64,000 nt of DNA, taken from the NCBI GenBank assembly GCA_001949185.1, contig BDGG01000004.1, forward strand, positions 29,566-93,565. Reading direction: 5' to 3'. Below are positions 12,758-26,069 of the stretch, in pieces. The first letter of the stretch is position 1. Every line of letters begins with the position of its first letter. Position numbers and translations under genes: made by a program. Below the pieces are notes generated by a model, which had not been told where the DNA came from, ran no database searches, and worked only from the letters and a program-made list of their open reading frames with translations. This DNA comes from Ramazzottius varieornatus. Its lineage: Eukaryota > Tardigrada > Eutardigrada > Parachela > Ramazzottiidae.

Positions 12758-13117
12758 ACAATCGCGAATCAAAATTCGGAAAAACTACGTGTCTTTTAGA
12801 AAACGGGCAATCTTCAGAGTAATTCTCGGCTAACTCCACTTCTTTGTACCGTTCATAGCGAAGCTAGACAGTTCGTTCTGGATTGCTGTCGCTGGGTGGA
12901 GCAAGGAACTATCTGAACTGGATACGGAGCGTGATCGCGAGAACTGCGGGCTGTGCTTTCTGTTGCAGGTTTGTACAATATTGCCAGGAGTGACTTTCAC
13001 GAATATGGATCCGACAACCTAGCTGTCATTTCCGGAGTGAACGCGCGAGACTACTATTGAAAGCTTGGATATTAACTGGATACCCCGTACATGTCACGTA
13101 TCCTGCATGTCACCTTA

Positions 13118-14466
13118 ATGGCCAAAGTCCCTCGGATATCCGGAAAAATTAGAAAGCGTTCAGTTCAATCCTCGAGGCCTGAAACTCGGAGGTTCCATCA
13201 TATCAGCGCCGAGACAAAGCGCCAGATCCTTGTTGACATCGATAGTGGGGTAAGTTACTGACAATTAACTTTCTCAGTGATCTCGCGAAGCAATCTAAAT
13301 AATCAGTTACCTCCAAAACTCTACTTCATAGATGACCGACACGGAAATAGGGGATAAATATGGAACTCATCGTACGAACATACTCAACTACAGAAAGAAG
13401 AGAGATACTGTAGAAAAGAATCTGGAAACGACGAAGCCAGAAGCCACGAGACCTACAAGGTTGAAGTTTCCCGAGATTGATAAGGCCATGATTGAACTCG
13501 TAGATGAAACGCTGGACAAAGGTGGCAACATTACTGGCCGTTTGATACAGCTTCAGGCGCGGAAGTTTGCGCGAGAAAATGATATCCAAAATTTCACAGG
13601 AAGCAATGGTTGGCTCGCCAGCTTTTGTGAAAGACACGACTTGATCTTCAAAGTACTTCAAAGTTTGTGAGTCAGCCCTGCAAGCACATGTAATTGTTCA
13701 ATACAAACTTATTTTGTTTTGCGTTTTCGAAGGTGAAGGCGCGAGTGCGAACTTCGAAGGTTTGCAAGAGTGGTACGATGAGACGCTACCATCCATCCTG
13801 CAGGACTACGCACTCAAAGACGTCATTAACTGCGACGAGCTAGGCTTGAATTATAGCCAACTGCCCAATAAGTCTCTTATCAAAAAATCTCAAGCGAAAC
13901 CGAAAGGCTGCAAACTGAGGAAAGACAGAATAACCGTACTCTTGACGTGCAGCGCAACCGGTGAACGTAAAATGCCCCTAGTGATCGGTACAGCTAAAAA
14001 TCTCCGTCCCTTTGTACAAGCCGGACTGCGTGACGGTCGTACTAAGCACCTGGGTTTTGCGTACAAAAACAATAAGACCGCCTGGATGGATACCGACATC
14101 TTTACCGAATACCTTGAAGAACTGAACACTGACATGATACTTCAAAAACGGTACATCGCGCTTATTCTGGACAATTTCAAGGCTCACAACGTTGCGAGCC
14201 TATCGAATGTCCATCTATACTTCCTACCCCCGAATGTTACGTCCCACGCACAACCGCTCGACGCGGGAATCATAAAAAACTTCAGAGACCATTTCAGAAC
14301 CCTTATGGCGAGCGATCTCTTCAGCAGACTTCGTACGTTTGAGTGCGTTGATGATTACTACAAGGGTGTCACCCTTCTTGAAGCGTGCTTGTGGACAGTC
14401 GAAGCAGATAAAGCAATTACTACCGAAACCCGCGTTAACTGCTTCGCCCAATGTCGTATCGGTTAA
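13118..14466 (+). CDS. pogo/Tigger-type transposase
   Basis: Three exons: 13118–13249, 13332–13662, 13733–14466, giving 398 residues. Residues ~25–80 form the CENP-B N-type helix-turn-helix (AETKRQILVDIDSGMTD, then a GTHRTNILNY recognition region). Residues ~85–150 form the second helix-turn-helix (GGNITGRLIQLQARKFA, FTGSNGWLASFCERH). Residues 155–370 form the DDE domain with Asp189 (NCDELG), Asp301 (ALILDNFKAH) and Asp331 (SHAQPLDAGIIKNF), a DD29D triad. The frame closes at TAA (14464–14466) but stays open for another 33 codons, to a TAG at 14566–14568, with an acidic tail (FDDEDDPFDLEY). The TAA may therefore be a late nonsense change or lie in an unspliced mini-intron. The element may be active or only just inactivated. 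Confidence 0.9.
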
Positions 14467-14820
14467 AAGATACCAACTGTGACCACCGAAGCTACCGAAG
14501 AAGTTAGTCAACGTGACTGGACAGTAACATTCGACGATGAAGACGACCCGTTCGATTTGGAGTACTAGTTAGTGTCCCCTAACTCGGTCTTACTGTGGCT
14601 GCTCGGAGAACATCAAGTGGACCAAACAGAAATTCTTCTGGTGGCTGACAAGGACCAAGATGTTAATTGTTTCAGGTTTCTAAGATAGTTTTTCGGTGGA
14701 CCAACCTGACAAGTCATTCACCGCTTTTACTTCTGAGTTTTGACTTGCGTCTTAGACCTAAAACAAAAAGTGATCATTCCATTACGAATCGCTTAGTCAA
14801 CGTGCTAAAAAACGATCCGC

Positions 14821-14938
14821 TGACGTAGAGTTTGTGGCAAGTCTGGCTGACGTCACACGTAGAAACAGTAGTTTTGACGTAGTGGCCAGTTTTAGAAAAC
14901 CGACGAGTGACGCGCGTGAAGTAGCGCAGGTTCTACTG
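14821..14938 (-). repeat. Right terminal inverted repeat, pogo element
   Basis: 118-base arm, perfect inverted copy of 12640–12757, followed by the TA duplication. Confidence 0.95.
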
Positions 14939-15338
14939 TATCCTCAAAACTCAACAAATTTGTGGAACTTACAGCTTCGTGCGCGGCTCTAGTCGTTTTT
15001 AGGCATGAATACCCTACATCAAAGCCCCGAAAGTCCGCTTTGTGGTTTTCCAGGTGGTCAAAGTCGATAACGCGCTGTTCCTACAAAAATGGACCGTGAC
15101 GGCGGCGTGCTATGTTTCGACATCGTACAGGGTGGTGAGCATTACTGATTTCTGAGCTCACCAGTTGTCTCAGCTCCGGATCGTCGTACTCCACTCGTCT
15201 TATGCCGATTAAGACCACTTTATGGAATGGCTTGAGTCTTACCAGCTTTCTGACCAATGCATTTCCAGTTCCTCCCATTGCTCCTAAGATGAAGCAAGAC
15301 TTGTCAGCGGCCTGACGAAACTGTTTGATCAAGTCCAT

Positions 15339-16213
15339 GGGGGTGTCTGACGGAAGGCGACGCTCCGTTGAGGTGTTCTGCTAGGCTCCGTGCGACTGGT
15401 GATCAAAGCGAGTCCGTGCTAGTGGAGTAATCCTGTTGGAACAACTCGGGGCTAGAAGGGGGTCTTGGAATGACATGACCCTCGAGACGGAAATGAAGAC
15501 TAATGATCGCTTGATTTGGACTCTGTTCAATCAACGGTAAGACAGGCGGAACAATGAAGTGAGTCAGGAAACTCCGCTATGACATCACTGCGGTGCCTGT
15601 GCAGCTTGAGTGGCTATCAGCATCCTCCGCTTCCCGATAGTAGTACCTTAACAGAGTTCCGGGCACGAGCTTCACTTTCTGCAGACGAAGCCTGCTGTTT
15701 AGCACGCATTCCTCCATGTTTAGCTTCAAGAAGTCTTTTCGACCCGCTTTTCTCCTGCTTATTTGGACCCGCCTCTCATCTGTGAAATCGGAGGGCTGAC
15801 TGGTGGATGTAGAAACTGTCGAAGAAGTTCGAGCGAGAACTGAGGAGCCAACTTCGACAAGGAAGAATGCCGTGCCGCCGATAAACGTCATCCCGCACGA
15901 CGATCGGAAGGTCGCCTGATGCACGGACTGAGGGTTTGTGCAGCGTTGGCACCGCCAAGACATGATTCAATTTCACTCGAATGCGAACTGATGCTTAACA
16001 CTTAACACTCTTCCTACTGCTAACATGGCGGAAATGTTCAACAGACCGATAATTCAAGTCACCAATGAACAGTCAAAACACAGAGCGAAATGAAGGATGA
16101 AACCAATAAGAAAACGCACTCTTTCAACGGATGTTCTTACAACGAAAGACTGGCTTTCCGCTAAAACGAGACCAGATAACTGACTTGAATTCCGACTCTT
16201 TCCAACGTCATGT
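15339..16213. other. Spacer between the two TIP30-type copies
   Basis: Sequence upstream of the broken copy. A minus-strand open frame at 15577–15963 has no recognisable family and overlaps the short dispersed repeat at 15728–15808, so I do not call it a gene. Just upstream of the broken copy's ATG, the encoded STE-like stretch weakly resembles the intact copy's upstream sequence. Confidence 0.4.
15728..15808 (+). repeat. Short dispersed repeat, copy 2
   Basis: Partner of 10286–10368; see that entry. Confidence 0.5.
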
Positions 16214-17373
<1,160 letters not shown>

Positions 17374-19208
17374 GCTGCTGTGTAAAAGCGAAGCTACGTC
17401 TTCTGTTGAAGGATTCTGATAATTCGCGTTCCACCAGCTCGCCAAGACGACAGAAAGTATCCTAATCCAAGACAAAATAAGTCTCATCGATTTAATAGTT
17501 GTAGATCCGATGGGAATAAACTTTATTATGGGAATGTTAGATCGAAAATTGAGAACGATCGATTCATCATGGTACGCCAACTGGTTATTTCGTTGCTCCG
17601 TTGATTGAAAAACTTCAACTTACTCTTGATTGCTCGAACATTTTACATATGTATCATATAGGCGAACCAAAGTACTCCGGATTTGAAGCCCGACTGACCA
17701 GTGTCCGAGTTACCCACTCCTACCTCCGTTGCCAACTCGCCGCGCCTTATGTTGCAGGTGGTACCAGCATCCAAATACCACCTGCCAGCTACGATCACCG
17801 GATCGCTGCTGACGACTTTGTCATCGACCGGGAATGATTGTTTGAGTTTGGCATCTGAAAAGCCCGGAGCGGACACCCGTCGGCGTAAAGCAGAGTTTCT
17901 AGCCAGAAGGTAGTACTGTTTGTCCGCAGGCTCCACTGACCTAGAGCTAAAGAACATCAAAACTTCCTCATCAATTTTCATCGACCATTTCACAGCGTCA
18001 CACATGTACGTGGCTCGTCAGTTTCCTTACACGTACAATGATTATTGTACATTATTATGTCGGCGTCCTAGTAAATTCTTTATTTTGTTTTTTAATCAGT
18101 TGCGCCCCGTATCGATTCTCAATATCCGGTTTTTGGATGCGAGTATCACAATGTGTGCTCAAATATTCATTTGCGTTTGTTACAGAAGGTTTCCGTAGGT
18201 CGATGCTGCAGCGATCAGGTTCGATCACGCTGTCTAATTGATGCGCCGGAAACCGATCTTCGATAAGAATACCAGATCTCCTCGTCCTTGTTGACAAATG
18301 GTGGAATTCTCCGAAGGTACGTACCTGTCATTCCATTTCATTACCATTTGCGTAGGGCAGCTGCGAGCTCTCGTCTTCCTGGGTGTTGCGATAATCCAGA
18401 GCCGTCAAATAGCTCTTCGACGTCTGGGTTGCTGTGGCTTGCACTTGACATTGACGTTGAGGTACATTAAGTCCTCAAATTAGTTGGCACAAAAACGTTT
18501 CATTTTTATAAATAGCCCGCAATCAGTTTTTTCGTCGGCTGGCACTTCGACATCTCCCTACCACAACATCCACCAGTTCTTTGCGTGTAGGGTCTGACAT
18601 TTCTGGGCTTCGTCGAAAGGTGATTACAGACGTCAAGCGTCTAACGTACAGAGAGCAGCTTTCTATGATGTATATCCGGTCGGTGAACAGGAAGCCACAC
18701 ATTGATATCCCATAGGATCAGTTTTTTGTTCATAGCGATCAGCACCCAGTTGTGAGTTCTTTATGGCGCTTGACAGAATAGAGCGTATTATTATTGCTAC
18801 CGTCTGCCGCAAATCGATATCGTGATCGGCTCTTGCGCCGCCAACTGATCCGCTCGTCATTCGTTGGATAAAGTATACCGGTGTCGATGCTGATGCGTTG
18901 CAAACATGAGCGCTCGAGTATCCGTCATGTTTGACTCCCAAATTTACCTTCGATCAAGAACAGCGAGCTTCGGAGGATAGTCAGAGTTTGTTTACAACGA
19001 ACGTGTTCGGGTAATTCTGAGCCATTAAACAATGGCCGCAAATCAACTCTGATGGGGTTGTCCGCTGTGCAGTTCAATTAACTTTGTGTTTATGCTGACG
19101 TCGGCATCACAAGTGAGAATCGGGCTGGGAAACCAACAGTGGCGCTATTGTCACAAACGAGTTGCCTCAAAAGCGCGAAAGTGAACCTTTGTGACGTTTT
19201 CGCGGCAT
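17374..19208. other. Intergenic, no confident gene
   Basis: About 1.8 kb between the TIP30-type gene and the calcium uniporter gene, which diverge. A minus-strand open frame at 17643–18005 (120 codons) and others around 18055–18297 and 18663–18941 show no family resemblance. The region holds both promoters. I see no RNA gene or repeat in it. Confidence 0.35.
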
Positions 19209-21054
19209 ATGCACCATGTTGCCTGGAAGCTTTCGCGTGATTGCCAATCTTACTGTTGCCCTACCTATTCCAGGTGTACGAAACTCCCGATGAAGATGTT
19301 TCCCGTTCCAAGGTGTCAACTTCGACGATGTGCGAAATCCGTCAGATGGAAAGTAGACGACGCCGAACGTGCCTATCGGTCCTTGGCCACCGTTGCTCAG
19401 ACCTCATCCTCACCGTTCAGCACATTGCTCAAGAACCTGAAGCCTGATGCATCATACCACCACCACCACACCGTTATTTCTTCCTGCCACCAAGTCTTTG
19501 AAATGAAACCCGGACAACAGAAGCTGCTTTCGCGTGGCTTCGCCACAGCACAGCTGAAAGGTAACGTTCGACAGAAAGAAAATCTGACGGACAAGACCTC
19601 CGACCAAAGTACGAAGGCCAATAGGACGGAAACCGCGCTAGTCGACGTTATCCAACAGGCATGTAAGCATCGAACTAGTCCTAATTGTCTGCAATAACGG
19701 CATTACTACCCTATCCGTCACAACGTTAGATTTATACGAGTGGCCACACTATCATTACTACAGCACAGCAGCCGTGCAGACTCAACAAATCAAGCAAGTT
19801 TGACAAGGGGTGGGGGACTGATGCCGCTATTGCATTCTTCAGTGTTGGCGGTTCATATTATTTAGTTTTATTGAATATTGGGTTCCTTTCTGGTCTAGGG
19901 TGCGTTGACGGACGAGGAAGTAAAGCAAAGGGAATACATCCGAGCGCTGGTATCGCAACTGTACATGGCACTCAACGTTCCCGAAACCTACCAGCAGGAT
20001 ATGGAGAATATGCAGAATCAGCTGGATGAGATAAAGGCCGCGCTAAAGCCGTTAGAGGAGGTTCGACGAGCTCTCGTGTTGACTTACAACCATTGTGTGC
20101 TCAGCTGTGGCATTTTGAGCCCGTCAGCGAAACATGAGGCCGACTAGGTATCCCTGCTCTAATGATTTATGGATTTTGTAGGAGAAGCTCAGGCTATTAA
20201 TACGAGCGGAACGACGGAGTAAAGTGCTGGCGTGGGCTGGCCTGGGCTTTATGGGGACGCAATTTGGCTTTCTGGCACGATTAACCTGGTGGGAATACTC
20301 ATGGTAAGCCACTTCCTGATCACTTCACCACTCACACGAACCCGATCGCGAATAGAGAATCTAAACAGGCGACGAATGAGACTTGCGAGATCGTCATGTC
20401 GAGTGGCGCAGGGATTAATTGCTATTGGCTGGATGCGTGCGCCTCTTGAAATAACGAGCTTGTACATTTCGTTTGCCGGCCTTCGAAGAAGTTGTGGAAG
20501 CGGTAAAACAAAAATAGTGGATGAATAGAAAAACAAAGGTTGCTCTTTCAGGGACATCATTGAGCCCGTGACGTATTTCGTGACCTATGGGACGGCCATG
20601 GTTCTGTACTCGTACTTCTTGGTTACACGCCAAGTAAGTTTCATTGCATGAGCGGAATGGGACATTCGGCTACCACACTAATAGCACCGATAATCGTTCA
20701 TGTAAATGTGTCCATTTGTCGGTCCGACATGAGTGCCGTATTTGTCTAGTTGTTGTTTAGTCGTCTGAAACTGGATTAATGGTATGCAATCATGTTTGTT
20801 TTGGGATATTGCAGGATACGAATTTTCCAGCTATGACGGAACGGTGGACAGCCGTTGCATTCCATAAGAAAGCAAGAAAATCCAAATGGGAAATGAACCG
20901 GTACATTGAACTAAGGGGTAGATTGGCCAAATTGCAGACGGACTTGGAGCGGATGAATGTGTCTAAGTTTACCAAAACATCGAAGCTGACGACCACTGGG
21001 GAAGGTCTGCGCGAATCGGCAGGGACAGCAAAAGCTTCGGATTCAACAAGCTGA
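19209..21054 (+). CDS. MCU: Mitochondrial calcium uniporter pore subunit
   Basis: Five exons: 19209–19658, 19899–20060, 20182–20303, 20552–20633, 20815–21054; 351 residues. The pore region is unmistakable: [15 protein letters not shown], then the selectivity-filter segment DIIEPVTYF (Asp246–Glu249), then [18 protein letters not shown]. Two coiled coils flank the membrane hairpin (about 160–205 and 295–335), and [11 protein letters not shown] follows the second helix. The N-terminal 150 residues are basic and serine-rich with no acidic stretch at the start, suiting a matrix targeting signal. They show no trace of the folded N-terminal domain of animal MCU. Met of the DIME motif is Ile here, while both acidic residues are kept. 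The first intron keeps frame only with a GC donor (CAACAG|GCATGT); a GT lies four bases downstream. Confidence 0.9.
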
Positions 21055-24000
21055 CACGAAACCACTTGTTTCGGTTGTCTTTTGATTTGGTTTTCGCACG
21101 CACGTGCCTTTAAGGGACACATTATCAAGGTGATTGGTTATCCGGTTGTGTCTTCGCTTTCAAAGTCTTGACTACGATCAGAGCAACTTCTATTTTAGGG
21201 GCAGTTTTAGGACCGATAGATGTCTCTTGTTTTAGTAATCGTTTTGCACGGTAACATTCCGGTTTGATCTGTACCTCATCGTGAAAACTCTTGCAATATT
21301 CTCAACCAGGTAGATGAACGATCACAGTCTGTTTAGCGATGAAGTAAAGCCACGGAGAACCACGCTCGTTCGTGCGGGTGCCTGTCGGGTGTTCTCCAGA
21401 CTTTTGTAGGAGATACAGTAGATGTACGTAGCCTACAGGGGGCGCAGCGAGTTGCCGGAACAAGGCCTTCATATTCGTCCGGACGCCACCTATGGCGGCA
21501 GGTATCCTTGAACTTGACTTTACGCTTGTAGTCGTAGACCACGTATTTCGCCTCGACCATTCCAAAGTCGATCTATCCGGCCCCAGAACTCCTGGCAATA
21601 AAGTCCCCAAATAATGCCTTTGATAGACATCTTTTCGTTTGTTTGTACACTCGAACATAGACCGGTTCTCCATACGTGGATCAATATGTGATTCTTGGCT
21701 TCTGTTGCAACCAGTTCCGACTACCCAGGTATTTTTCTTTGCGAACGACACCAGATGAAGTGTTGGGTAACCAGTCCTCAGGTTAGCTTCCGTATGCACG
21801 CCGCGCCCATACAGCTCTATTGTGATTTATCAGCGATATAAGCAAATTTAGTACGATAAGCTATCCTTTGAACAGACGGGGTTGTCGTAATATCTTGCCC
21901 CTGTGGATTCCCCGAAATTTTTCTCTTTGCGAATATTTTTGGTGCCACTTCGGGGTTCGGTGATGCATGTCTCATTAAGTGATAAACATGCGCGACTTTA
22001 ACATTGTTATGGCTGTTGATTAGTGTCCCCTGCTGAGACTCACCTGTCCGTCAAGACTGCAAACGTGGATTGTATCCTTTACTGAGTTGATGGCATAACG
22101 CCATACCACCACCACCTGCCCATGCCATAAAACGAAAACTTTCGCGACTGGGAACTCGAGTTTAGTATACAGCGCAGATTCAGCTTGCCGCATGTCGGCG
22201 ACGAGAACCAGCATGTTTAAGCGGTTAATGTTCTCGCCCTGCGAGATGGCACGCCGGGTGTTATTTTCATAACGTTTTTCCGTGATCCCCGACATACGTT
22301 ACCCACGCCACGAGTTGTGTAACGGTACTCGAAGTTTACTATAATTGCAGACGTTCAATCATACAGCCTGAGGGGGCCAAGTGACTACCACCTGTAAAAT
22401 TAGGCCGTTCTCGACTGGGTTCTCGCTCATCTACGAAACCAGTTTTTCTTGGTTTAAAATCCTTTTGATACCTTCTGAAAAATTGCTGACCAGAAATCCG
22501 TTTACCAGGAGCTGAAATCAGCATAAAACCATGCACGGTGAGAAGTGGAAATTGCTCCCAACTTTCGTACTTTTTAGGGTCCTTTTCTAAGATTTATTTC
22601 TCAGTTTTCCATTGAAGACGTGCGCTAACGTTGCTCAAAACAGTTAGAACAGGCACTGAGCGACATAAAAAGTGGTTGAAAGCGCATATCTATTGTTCAG
22701 GACAAGAGTAGCAATTTCTGCCGCAAAAGACGGTTCCCGGCAAGATGGCCAAATTTAACGGTTTTAATTCACCTGCCAAGTCTTTTTTGGCATTTGTCTG
22801 ATATTTTCTAATTCTGAAAGACAATCTAGATAGTCCTGCGTGCGTTGTCATTGAGATAAAAGCTTGATCATCGACTATAAAAATTTAGAGAGAACGTTTT
22901 GTTCTGAATGAAGTACCTTCCTCACCGGAAGTCATACTGATCAGCTTTTCCGAACCATTCTCAACCAATATGAGTAAACTATACTTCATTGGGAACAGCA
23001 TGAAAAGCTGTATGGAAAATGTGAAGGAATGGGCGGAAAACACGAAAACTGATTTTCACAGTGCATTGTTTCAGGTGGTAGTCACTTGGTCTCTCAGGCT
23101 GTACATAATCATAGAAATTCTTTGTTACAACTACCTAACTTTGTTGCCGTGCGTATTTCGACAGCTAAGTCTTTTTCTTGATTTTTTCTCCGGCAATATC
23201 GATCTGAAGTTGGACAGAACACCAGCATCTTTTGAAACGTTTTACTTTTAAAGTCCGTTCGCTTGGACGGAACCTGCCCACATTACGGACACTGTATCTG
23301 CGAAACAGCTTGCACTATCCGTCTCATCCTGCGGTACACATTGCGATACTATGCAGTATACTTTTTATCAAGCGTTTAATTGCCAGCCGGGCCTCCCTTT
23401 ATCCATGTGATCCGCCCGGTTACTTTGCACGTCTCGCATGACTGCGTGTAATCGAATAACGTAAGTACCAACCTTCTCTTTCATGGATTTTTGCCTGTAA
23501 GTCTGCTCATAGACGATCGTTGAAGGCAGCAAACTTTTAAGGGTTCTGAGATTCGGCACTAATATTCTTCCCGACAATTTGTGAAATAAATGACGGTGAA
23601 AGTCTTGTGTGCTTAGCGCGCCACCTGTTGGTCTGCGTATTGTACAATTATTATTGATAATTGTGGTAGTGTTGGATGATGGGTCGCTGTCAGAATGCTA
23701 AATGGCGTCGACGTGACATGTTGTTCAATTATGGATGACAAGGATAATTTCTGTGGAAAAGCGATTACTTGACAAAGCCAATCATTCATCCCACGGTCTC
23801 ATCCCTGGGATTAACGCCCCATGTCAAGCTGCTCATTGTCCCTTAAGCACGGCAGGAACTCGAAGAACCTCCGGCTTGCCGGTTTTTGACGTCTAGCCTC
23901 CAGAATATGATCCCACACCTCCAAAAACCTTTAACGCTTGAAAACTATGCCAACTACCTAGCAGAGAGGCTACAACTGAAAGTAGAAAAACTTGCTGACT

Positions 24001-26069
24001 ACGAACAACGTGGCAAGGGTGCCGCTCACGCACTAACATTCAAGAACGTTGCCCAAATTTTTCGACTTGAAAAGTCGAAGCATTTCAACCGTCAACAGAT
24101 CGAGAATGAGTTTGCATCCAGACACACCAGAAAGCCTTGCAAGCTGATAAATACCCACACTGAAATTTTGTTGGTTTTGTTGGTTTCTAATTTCGAATAA
24201 GTCGCATTTGCCGTGCATGCTGTATGGTCGGTTATCTGTATATAGGAGCAGAAGCACATGAAAGTAGTTGAAAGCACAGCAGTCAGCAAACGTTCTCGGT
24301 GGCTTGTCCTGTCGAGTAATCAAGCCGCAAGTGTACCGAACGAGTTAGCGGAGAGGCGAGGGGAGGGGAGGAAGAAGACGAATCCAGCTGGGATGGTCGG
24401 TCGAAGTTGGAAGCCGGTCATAAACAGGGATAAGGGCGCGCGAGAGTATTCCTCTCGAAAGCATTCCTGGGGGAATCGACAAGTTGTAACACAGTAACTA
24501 ACTGCAGTGCATATATTGAGTAATTCGCCAAATGACTCTCTTGGCGTATCTCCACAACTATCTTGTTTGCCAAGGCATTCGCTGACAAAATCAACGATCA
24601 ATATGCGGATATGCATGCATACTTGCTCCCTTCCTTCCTCCTGCTCCTCCCGAAGGATGGTATGCTGAAGAAAGAGGAGGAATTCGCCGAAGGAAGAGGC
24701 TGATGATCAGGAGGATCCTAGAGCAAATCGGCCAGTTGGAAAATGTTAAACAATTACCATTGATTAGGAGCAATACCCGATGATACCACGAACATCTTCA
24801 GCCGAGCTCTACCTCCGCCTGTTTCTCGTCTTGTGCTTCCTTGGCCCATTTCGTTCCCCGATGTCACATGTGTATAATCTGTGAAAATAAAAATCTTGTG
24901 ATGGCATCGACATGAATGTAATAGACCGGTGTTTATGCCCCTCCCCCAATGAGGCTCTAAGGTAAAGGCAAGAATATAGGTTGTGAATGCAAGGTACAGT
25001 GTATTCCACGCGAAGCTGGTCAAATGAAATATCGTGGTAAATTGGTAAATGAGTCTGTCCTACGTCCTGGTCGTAGCAAAAAGCCCATAAGTCTTTGCAA
25101 AACCTTTCGTACAATTCATTCAATCGAGTGGGATATTTGTCCTTGAAGCACCCTAAACACGTCTCGGAAGTTTGTGGTTTCGAATGGAACCAAACTTTAG
25201 TGTCCGATAGTCGCAGTTGTGATGGATAGCGTCCAGTCCCGCCTCGCCGTTTTACGCTGGCCATAAAACCAGTGCGCATATAACGCCGCAACAGGGTCTT
25301 CCTTCCTGCCAACTTGCTCGGCACAGGAAGAGCGGCTTGGAGACTGTGGGTACACTGCCATGATGGCCATTGTGTGGTTTACCATAGGAAATTAACAAGT
25401 GTGCGCAGTGTGCCTTGTGCATGCATGTCTCTCAATCTGTCCCATCGATATATCGGCAGATTCACTGTAACCATATAACGAACTTGGGCTTTTCTTAGAG
25501 CATACAAGTGGCCACATGAACAAAGTCACCCTCCCTTTCCTCTTCCTTGCAAGATATTACGCTCCAGTCAGCCAGAAAAAGGAATCTTTACGCTTTTGCC
25601 CCCTTTCGTCAGCAGCAGCATCCTCTGTACGTGCATGCGCACTTTGAATATTCCAGGCACAAGGATGTGAAAAAGGGAGCTACCACCGCCCCGACGTCGA
25701 CCACTAATGTCAAGACAGCAGATAATGGCCATTATTTATCTTCACCGTCCTTCTGCTGCAACATACTTGCTATCTCGCTCTGATTATCGGTAACGAACTG
25801 GGCCACTTCTTCATCTCTCGTCCTTGCTCGCGTTTCTTCCACCTGTAATCACCCTCCTTTTTTCCACGCTCTAATTACGTCACAGGCATGTAATTTGCAG
25901 CTGTTTTTCTTTTGCTACTTCTTTCGTGGAAGACAACCGTGAAATGGCGACGGGTTTTCCAGACGCTCCCCTTCTGTGACCTTTCGACCATCCATTCTTC
26001 CTCCGTTTCTTCGCCCTACTCGTCCTTCACTGGGACTGTTTGCATCTGTGATACGGGGCAACCGACAAA
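21055..26069. other. Gene-poor region upstream of cholinergic locus
   Basis: Five kilobases with no assignable gene. Minus-strand open stretches at 21302–21799, 22020–22295, 22339–22536 and 24809–25324, and a plus-strand one at 23908–24200, have partly coding-like composition. They match no family I know, are not joined by convincing splice sites, and may be decayed genes or repeats. Non-coding first exons and regulatory elements of the cholinergic locus would be expected in the 3' part, but I cannot point to them. Confidence 0.35.

Larger units (their letters stand above)
12640..14938 (+). mobile_element. Complete pogo/Tigger-type DNA transposon
   Basis: A 2,299-base element flanked by a TA target duplication (12638–12639 and 14939–14940). 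It has terminal inverted repeats of 118 bases beginning CAGTAGAACCTGCGC (12640–12757 and 14821–14938); I compared the arms base by base and found no mismatch. It carries one three-exon transposase gene on the plus strand, opposite to the host gene. TA duplication, CAGT-type ends, a CENP-B-like DNA-binding domain and a DD29D catalytic domain place it in the pogo branch of Tc1/mariner. Identical arms imply recent transposition. Confidence 0.95.
11870..15338 (-). pseudogene. HTATIP2/TIP30-like second copy, broken
   Basis: Minus strand, five exons with exactly the same sizes as the intact neighbour: 15338–15162 (177), 15080–14973 (108), 12447–12310 (138), 12244–12183 (62), 12125–11870 (256). Splice sites are largely kept. 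It encodes a short-chain dehydrogenase-type protein with a GAMGGTG nucleotide-binding loop. Two defects are visible. A TAG stop in exon 3 (minus-strand codon at 12378–12376) stands where the intact copy has CAG. A 2.3-kb pogo-type transposon (12640–14938) occupies intron 2. The rest is close to the functional copy, so the loss looks recent. Read-through or a rescued isoform cannot be excluded, but pseudogene is the simplest reading. Confidence 0.85.

Noticed and set aside
15577-15963. 128-codon minus-strand open frame
   Set aside because: Overlaps a dispersed repeat whose other copy is broken by stops in the matching frame.
17643-18005. 120-codon minus-strand open frame upstream of the TIP30-type gene
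   Set aside because: No recognisable domain or neighbouring exon; kept only as a remark.
24809-25324. 171-codon minus-strand open frame
   Set aside because: The first two thirds look coding, but no family, start context or splice partner was found.
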